The notes under the pieces were generated by a model, which saw nothing but the letters and a program-made list of their open reading frames with translations, made no database searches and was not told the origin of the DNA. A DNA stretch of 6,564 nt from Vampirovibrionales bacterium (lineage in GTDB: Bacteria; Cyanobacteriota; Vampirovibrionia; Vampirovibrionales; JAJTHC01): NCBI GenBank assembly GCA_021299615.1, contig JAJTHC010000012.1:1-6564 (forward strand). The letters are read 5' to 3'. The stretch's first letter is position 1; every line of letters begins with the position of its first letter. Below, one piece after another: positions 1-4,242 of this stretch. Made by a program: the position numbers and the translations under genes.

Positions 1-411
1 AAAGGCGGACTTCATTGCCTTACTCTGGGTTTGAATCTGCTGTTGATAAGCTTGTGGGTTTTGAACGAGACGTTCAATATCCGTGCGATGCCCGATCGAA
101 TCAAGACGCTTTAATCCAAACAACTCCGCAACACTTTTGGATGTATCCACATAAGGGGTTTTCTGTACATGGGCTAGTTGCTGGCTCACGAACCTATCCA
201 CAGCTTTAACATCCGCTAAGCCTTGAGCCTGAATTTGTAACCACGCCCATAGCTTATTGGCATAAAAGTCTTTAGGGCGGTAGCCTTTAATATCGACCTG
301 AGTAAAGACTTTTGCATTGGGGTTTTCATTAGAAAAAGACGGAAAAACTGTTTTGGGGTATCCCCACGTATTGTGGGGAGAGTTATTCGTACTAAACACA
401 TTTTGGCTCAT
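1..411 (-). CDS. Hypothetical protein, 5' part only (gene continues beyond the left edge)
   Basis: I do not recognise this gene. The minus strand is open for 137 codons from an ATG at 411 down to base 1 with no stop, so the C-terminus is outside the window. The start is well supported: a purine-rich AAAGGGGG SD (complement of 418-425) lies 6 nt upstream. The protein begins MSQNVFSTNN. Residues 1-35 are rich in Asn, Ser and Pro and look unstructured. From about residue 45 it becomes helix-prone, with YRPKDFYANKLWAWLQIQAQ and then Gln-rich stretches (VSQQLAHVQ near 75-83, AYQQQIQTQS at 121-130). I see no signal peptide, membrane segment or catalytic motif. It diverges from tuf and need not be related to translation. 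That it is a real gene is inferred from the SD and the open frame; its function is unknown. Confidence 0.62.
   Translation of the reverse strand, partial: MSQNVFSTNNSPHNTWGYPKTVFPSFSNENPNAKVFTQVDIKGYRPKDFYANKLWAWLQIQAQGLADVKAVDRFVSQQLAHVQKTPYVDTSKSVAELFGLKRLDSIGHRTDIERLVQNPQAYQQQIQTQSKAMKSAF
361..379 (-). other. Perfect 7-bp hairpin inside the start of the minus-strand gene
   Basis: TCCCCAC (361-367) is the exact reverse complement of GTGGGGA (373-379), with a 5-nt spacer. In the minus-strand mRNA this gives a GC-rich stem-loop about 32 nt downstream of the start codon, over codons 11-17. It could slow early translation or be coincidental. There is no following U-run, so it is not a terminator. 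Confidence 0.4.
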
Positions 412-805
412 AGATTTCCCCCTTTATGCCGACACATCATTAGTATAAAACCAATGAGGCGTGTTTTTTGTGCCTGTTTCAATGAAGCATGTTCATTAGT
501 TATAGTGTCTTTAATTTCCTTTACAGTGTCTATACTTTGTCGCTACGCTTATTTTGTTCTGTTAGATCGCTCGCTCTACACGCCCTTACAAAATAATCTA
601 GCCTCCTCGTCTAGCCTACTATTCAGAAAACTCTTAACTTGGCTATAAAGCAATTGTTACAAAATGATACCTAAAAAAAGAAATGCTTGAGTCTTTTTTA
701 TCTTTGGGTGTAAATAGAAGGGCTACATAGGGTTCAATTTAGTATTTGTTAAAACATAGGGACTTGTTTTTTATGCTTCATGTACTAAACTTGTATTGAG
801 GTGTA
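412..805. other. Non-coding region between the divergent hypothetical gene and tuf
   Basis: I see no convincing gene here. The plus-strand frame open at 373-648 overlaps the start of the minus-strand gene, has no SD and translates to low-complexity Leu/Ser/Cys-rich peptide. The region is AT-rich and holds several short direct repeats: TA(T/C)AGTGTCT(T/A)TA at 501-513 and 522-534, TCTAGCCT at 597-604 and 610-617, and ACATAGGG at 725-732 and 754-761. An A/T-only inverted repeat lies at 672-700. Promoters for both flanking genes must be in or near this stretch. On the minus strand only a lone TATACT-like -10 (complement of 442-447) is visible, without a matching -35. Confidence 0.6.
501..534. 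repeat. Pair of 13-bp direct repeats spaced 21 bp, operator-like
   Basis: TATAGTGTCTTTA (501-513) and TACAGTGTCTATA (522-534) agree at 11 of 13 positions and share the core AGTGTCT. The start-to-start distance is exactly 21 bp, about two helical turns, which would put two bound proteins on the same face of the DNA. The pair lies about 90 bp upstream of the minus-strand start codon and about 365 bp upstream of tuf. A regulator site is an inference; no known regulator motif is recognised. Confidence 0.35.
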
Positions 806-825
806 TTGATTGGACGACTTATTTT
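796..825 (+). promoter_or_regulatory. Candidate tuf promoter (weak)
   Basis: TTGAGG (796-801, 4 of 6 to TTGACA) is followed after 18 bp by TATTTT (820-825, 4 of 6 to TATAAT). This would place the transcript start near 832 and give a leader of about 67 nt before the first tuf ATG. The -35 sits in a 10-bp tandem repeat, with TGTATTGA at 792-799 and 802-809. Both boxes are imperfect. An alternative is TTGTTT (764-769) with TAAACT (786-791) at 16-bp spacing. Confidence 0.28.
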
Positions 826-862
826 AGAAAATGAGTGCGAAAAAAGATACATTTTAGTTTTA

Positions 863-888
863 TCCTTTCTGGGCCCAATAAAAAGGAG
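863..888 (+). promoter_or_regulatory. tuf Shine-Dalgarno with a possible sequestering hairpin
   Basis: The tuf SD is AAGGAG at 883-888. TCCTTT at 863-868 is the exact reverse complement of AAAGGA at 882-887, so the leader can fold into a 6-bp stem that covers the SD. The 13-nt loop contains TGGGCCCA (870-877), a perfect 8-base palindrome. The fold is visible in sequence; a role in translational control of EF-Tu is inferred. The stem is short and probably only marginally stable. Confidence 0.4.
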
Positions 889-898
889 ATTTGATTTT

Positions 899-2119
899 AT
901 GATGATGGCTCGTGAAAAATTCAAACGTGACAAGCCTCACGTTAACGTTGGAACCATAGGTCACGTTGACCACGGTAAAACAACGTCTACCGCTGCGATT
1001 ACGGCAACGCTCGCTGCAGTAGGTTATGCTGATTTTAAGAAGTTCGACGAAATCGATGCTGCCCCTGAAGAAAAGGCACGTGGTATTACGATTTCAACCG
1101 CTCACGTGGAATATGAGACGGACAACCGTCACTACGCTCACGTGGACTGCCCTGGTCACGCCGATTATGTGAAAAACATGATTACGGGTGCGGCTCAAAT
1201 GGACGGTGCGATCTTGGTTGTGGCTGCCACCGATGGTGTTATGCCTCAAACACGTGAACACGTTTTGTTGGCTCGCCAAGTTGGGGTTCCTAAGATCGTT
1301 GTTTGGTTGAACAAATGCGATATGGTGGAAGACGCCGAATTGATCGAATTGGTTGACATGGAAGTTCGTGAATTGTTAAGTGAATACAACTTCGATGGTG
1401 ACAATGCGAGCATTATTCAAGGTTCAGGCTACAAGGCGTTAGAAGCTTTGGCTGCTAATCCTAAATTAAAGCGTGGCGAAGACAAATGGGTTGACACCAT
1501 TTGGGCATTGATGGATGCTGTTGATGCAGACATCCCTACACCAGAGCGTCCTTTGGATATGCCATTCTTGATGCCGATTGAAGATGTTTTCTCCATTACG
1601 GGTCGTGGTACGGTTGTAACAGGTCGTATCGAGCGTGGTATCGTTAAGGTGGGTGAAGAAGTTGAGATCATTGGTCTTGGTGACACTCGCAAGTCTGTTG
1701 TGACTGGTGTTGAAATGTTCCGTAAGCTTTTGGATCAAGGGCAAGCGGGCGACAACGTCGGTGCATTGTTACGTGGTATTGACAAAACAACCATTGAACG
1801 TGGTATGGTTTTGGCAAAACCGGGTACAATTACACCTCATACGAAGTTTACGGCTAACGTGTACGTGTTGAAAAAAGAAGAAGGTGGTCGTCATACCCCA
1901 TTCTTCTCCAACTACCGTCCACAGTTCTATGTTCGTACAACCGATGTAACAGGTTCTATCACGCTTCCAGCCGATACCGAAATGGTTATGCCTGGGGACA
2001 ACGTCATTATGACCGTTGAACTCTTGACGCCTGTTGCGATTGAAGCAGGTATGCGTTTCGCTATTCGTGAAGGTGGTCGTACCATCGGCGCGGGTGTTGT
2101 GGATACCATTCTTGAGTAA
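899..2119 (+). CDS. tuf: Translation elongation factor Tu (EF-Tu)
   Basis: EF-Tu is the cytoplasmic GTPase that carries aminoacyl-tRNA to the ribosomal A site. Three ATGs are in tandem (899, 902, 905). The first has the best SD spacing (10 nt from AAGGAG), while the family N-terminus MAREKF starts at the third; the protein is 406 or 404 aa. Numbering from the third ATG, G1 is GHVDHGKT (19-26), G2 RGITI (59-63), G3 DCPGH (81-85, with the catalytic His), G4 NKCD (136-139), and G5 lies at 174-176. Domains 2 and 3 follow, ending GAGVVDTILE. Two positions are odd: Ser28 stands where Leu is usual after KTT, and G5 reads SGY instead of SAL. The segment NPKLKRGEDKWVD (185-197) resembles cyanobacterial and plastid EF-Tu. 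It is separated from rpsJ by 69 nt, and no fusA is upstream. Identity is certain; the exact start is not. Confidence 0.97.
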   Translation: MMMAREKFKRDKPHVNVGTIGHVDHGKTTSTAAITATLAAVGYADFKKFDEIDAAPEEKARGITISTAHVEYETDNRHYAHVDCPGHADYVKNMITGAAQMDGAILVVAATDGVMPQTREHVLLARQVGVPKIVVWLNKCDMVEDAELIELVDMEVRELLSEYNFDGDNASIIQGSGYKALEALAANPKLKRGEDKWVDTIWALMDAVDADIPTPERPLDMPFLMPIEDVFSITGRGTVVTGRIERGIVKVGEEVEIIGLGDTRKSVVTGVEMFRKLLDQGQAGDNVGALLRGIDKTTIERGMVLAKPGTITPHTKFTANVYVLKKEEGGRHTPFFSNYRPQFYVRTTDVTGSITLPADTEMVMPGDNVIMTVELLTPVAIEAGMRFAIREGGRTIGAGVVDTILE

Positions 2120-2128
2120 GCTCAAGAA
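2109..2128 (+). other. Stem-loop spanning the tuf stop codon
   Basis: TTCTTGAG (2109-2116) is the exact reverse complement of CTCAAGAA (2121-2128). This leaves a TAAG tetraloop that contains the tuf stop codon. A second weak hairpin follows at 2145-2160 (GCTGTT/AGCAGC with one G-U pair). Neither is followed by a T-run, so I do not call a terminator. The pair could protect the tuf 3' end or cause partial termination, which would help give more tuf than rpsJ mRNA. That role is inferred. Confidence 0.4.
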
Positions 2129-2188
2129 AATCATAAGTTAGCAAGCTGTTTCAAAGCAGCGTTACGATTAGAAGGTTTAAAAGGAATT

Positions 2189-2518
2189 ATGGCTCAAAAG
2201 CAAGCAAATCAAAAGCAAAATCGTGTTCGGATTCGTTTACAGTCCTATGATCATCGGTTGATTGATACATCGGCCGCAAAGATCGTGGAAGTGGTAAAGT
2301 CTTCGGATGCCAAGCTCGTTGGGCCTATTCCCCTTCCTACGCAACGCCGTATTTTCTGTGTGCTTCGTTCGCCTCACGTGAACAAAGATTCACGGGAACA
2401 TTTTGAAATTCGCATTCACAAGCGTTTAATTGATATTTTGGACCCTGGTGCTGATTTAGTAAGTCAACTTAGTCGAGTTGATTTGCCAGCAGGGGTTGAT
2501 ATTGAAGTGCGTTTGTAA
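2189..2518 (+). CDS. rpsJ: 30S ribosomal protein S10 (NusE)
   Basis: S10 is a small-subunit head protein; in bacteria it also acts as NusE in transcription antitermination with NusB. At 109 aa it is slightly longer than the usual 100-105 because of a Gln/Asn-rich start (MAQKQANQKQN). The family core follows: VRIRLQSYDHRLID (13-26), GPIPLPT (45-51), then VLRSPHVNKDSREHFEIR, HKRLIDI and the C-terminal LPAGVDIEVRL. CVLRSPHVNKDSREHFE is close to cyanobacterial S10. AAGGA at 2181-2185 is only 3 nt from the ATG, tighter than usual; AGAAGG at 2170-2175 is an alternative. The gene ends with tandem in-frame stops, TAA then TAG. It follows tuf, as in the end of a cyanobacterial str operon, and is separated from rplC by a structured 131-nt gap. 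Confidence 0.97.
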   Translation: MAQKQANQKQNRVRIRLQSYDHRLIDTSAAKIVEVVKSSDAKLVGPIPLPTQRRIFCVLRSPHVNKDSREHFEIRIHKRLIDILDPGADLVSQLSRVDLPAGVDIEVRL

Positions 2519-2530
2519 TAGATTGGTTTT

Positions 2531-2571
2531 AGAAGATGCGAATGAGTCGTTCAGACAGATTCGCATCTTCT
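2531..2571 (+). promoter_or_regulatory. Perfect 13-bp intercistronic hairpin between rpsJ and rplC
   Basis: AGAAGATGCGAAT (2531-2543) is exactly complementary to ATTCGCATCTTCT (2559-2571), with a 15-nt loop that can close further through GTC/GAC. It starts 12 nt after the rpsJ stop codon. No T-run follows on either strand, so it is not a canonical intrinsic terminator. It could be an mRNA processing site, a partial terminator or attenuator, or a 3'-end stabiliser separating tuf-rpsJ from the rplC operon. The hairpin itself is directly visible; its role is not. Confidence 0.6.
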
Positions 2572-2609
2572 TAAGTCTACCCGATAGACACCCTAGCGTG
2601 TGGACTTAA
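2571..2609 (+). promoter_or_regulatory. Second fold upstream of rplC, possible r-protein autoregulatory element
   Basis: TTAAGTC (2571-2577) pairs perfectly with GACTTAA (2603-2609). Enclosed are two possible small arms, TCTA/TAGA (2576-2579 with 2585-2588) and ACAC/GTGT (2588-2591 with 2598-2601). They share bases with each other or with the outer helix, so not all pairs can form at once. A second CTTAA at 2621-2625 could compete for the 5' arm. Many ribosomal operons carry structured leaders bound by one of their own products, so this may be a feedback site ahead of rplC. I cannot assign the ligand. Confidence 0.4.
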
Positions 2610-2612
2610 ATT
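2585..2612 (+). promoter_or_regulatory. Candidate rplC promoter
   Basis: TAGACA (2585-2590, 5 of 6 to TTGACA) is followed after 16 bp by TAAATT (2607-2612, 4 of 6 to TATAAT). Transcription would start near 2619, 31 nt before the rplC GTG. This fits the idea that rplC opens its own operon, as in Cyanobacteria. It overlaps the second fold, so the two readings partly compete: if this promoter is used, its own transcript lacks that fold. Confidence 0.3.
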
Positions 2613-2649
2613 GGTTGTTGTCTTAAATAAAGTGAAAGGGAAAGTGGTT

Positions 2650-3282
2650 GTGACTGCTCCTGGATTTTTAGGACAGAAGCTCGGTATGACCCAGGTGTTT
2701 GATGAAACGGGGTCCGCTATCGCAGTAACTGTAGTTGAAGTACTTGACATGACTGTAACGCAAGTCAAGACAAAAGAAACCGATGGTTATGATGCCATTC
2801 AGGTTGGTGTGATTGAAGCAAAGCCCAAGCATTTAACCAAAGCCCGTCAAGGGCATTTGACGAAGAATGAACTGCCTTTGTTTCGTACGTTGAAAGAGTT
2901 TCGAGTTAGTAAAGAGATTGTTGCTACTTATAAAGTAGGCGACAAGGTAGATCTTTCCTTTCTTGAACAACAGGGCTTGCTCTTGAATTTTACGGGCCAG
3001 TCTATTGGTAAAGGTACGATGGGTTGTATCCGTCGCTGGGGTCACCATCGTGGACCTATGTCGCACGGGTCTAAAAACCACCGTTTGCCGGGTTCTATTG
3101 GGGCTGGTACGACGCCGGGTCGTGTTTATCGTGGGCTTCAGATGTCTGGTCGTACAGGCAATGCCACGGTCACTGTTCAAAATCTCCCTGTGGTTCGCTA
3201 TATTGCGGATAAAAACGTGGTACTGGTTAGGGGTTCCGTTCCTGGTGCTGAAGGCGGTTTGTTAATCGCTAAAGTTCGTTAG
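2650..3282 (+). CDS. rplC: 50S ribosomal protein L3
   Basis: L3 is an early-assembly large-subunit protein whose long loop reaches toward the peptidyl-transferase centre. I place the start at GTG 2650, 9 nt after AAAGGG at 2635-2640. It gives 210 aa beginning TAPGFLGQKLGMTQVFDETG after the initiator, which is the family N-terminus and length. The upstream TTG (2611) and GTG (2632) lack an SD and would add a Val/Lys-rich tail foreign to L3. The signature is at about 131-160: GHHRGPMSHGSKNHRLPGSIGA, then GTTPGRVY. The position of the E. coli methylated Gln (GSIGQ) is Ala here, as in cyanobacterial L3, so PrmB-type methylation is not expected. The C-terminus LVRGSVPGAEGG is typical. A 27-nt gap separates it from rplD. 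Confidence 0.95.
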   Translation: MTAPGFLGQKLGMTQVFDETGSAIAVTVVEVLDMTVTQVKTKETDGYDAIQVGVIEAKPKHLTKARQGHLTKNELPLFRTLKEFRVSKEIVATYKVGDKVDLSFLEQQGLLLNFTGQSIGKGTMGCIRRWGHHRGPMSHGSKNHRLPGSIGAGTTPGRVYRGLQMSGRTGNATVTVQNLPVVRYIADKNVVLVRGSVPGAEGGLLIAKVR

Positions 3283-3309
3283 TTATAAGATTAATAAGGT
3301 CAAATTTTA

Positions 3310-3945
3310 ATGTCGATTCTATTGAAATCAGTTACATTAGAAGGTCAAGAGCAAGGAACGGTTGAAGCACTAGAAGCAGTTTTTGGTGTGGAACTCAACC
3401 GCAATGCCTTATTTTTGGCTTTACGTCGTGAACGCATTAATGCAATGCGTGGCACGGCAAACACGAAGACTCGTTCAGAAGTCAGTGGTGGTGGTCGTAA
3501 GCCATGGAAGCAAAAGGGAACAGGTCGTGCGAGAGCAGGATCGATCCGCAGTCCGTTATGGCGTGGAGGCGGTGTGACCTTCGGCCCTAAGCCTCGTTCG
3601 ATTAGCATTAGCTTAAACAAGAAATTGGTTCGTTTGGCACATCGCTCTGCATTAACCAACGCCTTGTCTAAAATCTCCGTACTTAAAACAACGGCATTGC
3701 CTGCTCCTATGACGGCAGCTGTGGTTAAAGGTTTGGCAAAGTTGAATATCGGTTCATCTGACAAGGTTTTGATTGTGATCTCTTCTTACGAGTCCAATGA
3801 AAACTTATTGCTAGCCACTCGCAACATTCCTTATGTGTCTGTTCGTGTGGAATCTGCTTTGAGTGTGCATGATATTTTAGCCTCTAGCCAAATTTTAATT
3901 GCTAGTGATGCTCTCGTGAAAATCCAAGAAAGGCTTACCGCATAA
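3310..3945 (+). CDS. rplD: 50S ribosomal protein L4 (uL4)
   Basis: L4 binds 23S rRNA; its extended loop helps form the constriction of the peptide exit tunnel. In E. coli L4 is also the feedback repressor of the S10 operon. The protein is 211 aa, close to the usual 200-210. The diagnostic loop is at about residues 45-96: RGTANTKTRSEVSGGG, then KPWKQKGTGRARAGSIRSPLWRGG and FGPKPR. The C-terminal globular part includes VLIVISSYESNENLLLATRN and ends in a short helix, LVKIQERLTA. AAGG at 3296-3299 lies 10 nt before the ATG. Its TAA stop overlaps the rplW ATG by one base (TAATG), which suggests translational coupling. Whether L4 represses this operon here is unknown; the structured rpsJ-rplC gap would be a candidate target. 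Confidence 0.96.
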   Translation: MSILLKSVTLEGQEQGTVEALEAVFGVELNRNALFLALRRERINAMRGTANTKTRSEVSGGGRKPWKQKGTGRARAGSIRSPLWRGGGVTFGPKPRSISISLNKKLVRLAHRSALTNALSKISVLKTTALPAPMTAAVVKGLAKLNIGSSDKVLIVISSYESNENLLLATRNIPYVSVRVESALSVHDILASSQILIASDALVKIQERLTA

Positions 3946-4238
3946 TGTCTAACAAAAGCCTACACCAAATTATTAAAAGCCCTATTTTGACTGAAAAAGC
4001 TTTTGGGCTTTCTCAAATAGGTCAGTATGTGTTTGAAGTTGATGGCGCGGTCAATAAAATTGAACTTGCCTATGCATTTGAACAATTGTTTCCTGCTCGT
4101 AAGGTTTTAGAAGTGCGTACGATTCGTATTCCTTCTAAAAAGAAACGTGCTGGTCGCAAGCCGACGTATCGTAAGCCGTACACAAAGGCCGTTTTCAAGA
4201 TTGAAGGCGATCCTATTGAATTGATTCCTGGAGTATAA
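3945..4238 (+). CDS. rplW: 50S ribosomal protein L23
   Basis: L23 sits at the exit of the peptide tunnel and, as established for the family, is a docking site for trigger factor and SRP. The 97-aa protein has the expected start, IIKSPILTEKA (9-19), followed by YVFEVDGAVNKIEL, then the extended basic arm PSKKKRAGRKPTYRKPYTKAVF (63-84) that penetrates rRNA, and the terminal GDPIELIPGV. The ATG overlaps the rplD stop by one base, with AAAGG inside the end of rplD (3929-3933) as a possible SD 11 nt upstream. Only 4 nt separate its stop from rplB, and the rplB SD (GGAG) lies inside the last codons of this gene. Nothing looks abnormal. Confidence 0.95.
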   Translation: MSNKSLHQIIKSPILTEKAFGLSQIGQYVFEVDGAVNKIELAYAFEQLFPARKVLEVRTIRIPSKKKRAGRKPTYRKPYTKAVFKIEGDPIELIPGV

Positions 4239-4242
4239 CATC

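Noticed and set aside
216..401. Minus-strand frame of 61 codons
   Set aside because: It overlaps the minus-strand gene in another frame; the frame starting at 411 has a strong SD and stays open to the window edge.
373..648. Plus-strand 91-codon frame upstream of tuf
   Set aside because: It overlaps the start of the better supported minus-strand gene, lacks an SD and gives a low-complexity peptide.
672..700. A/T-rich inverted repeat as a terminator
   Set aside because: The stem is almost entirely A-T pairs and no gene ends just before it on either strand.
731..740. GGTTCAATTT as a tRNA T-arm
   Set aside because: The flanking bases cannot form the T stem, and no acceptor or anticodon arms are nearby.
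806..898. N-terminal extension of EF-Tu from TTG 806
   Set aside because: The extra 31 residues resemble no EF-Tu, the TTG has no SD, and a good SD lies at 883-888 inside this stretch.
2531..2571. Canonical rho-independent terminator after rpsJ
   Set aside because: The stem is strong, but no run of T follows on the plus strand, nor on the minus strand in reverse.
2611..2649. Longer L3 start at TTG 2611 or GTG 2632
   Set aside because: Neither has an SD, and the added residues do not match L3; GTG 2650 has AAAGGG 9 nt upstream and gives the family N-terminus.
3345..3764. 139-codon minus-strand frame opposite rplD
   Set aside because: It is the complement of a highly conserved r-protein gene, with no SD or recognisable product; a codon-bias shadow.
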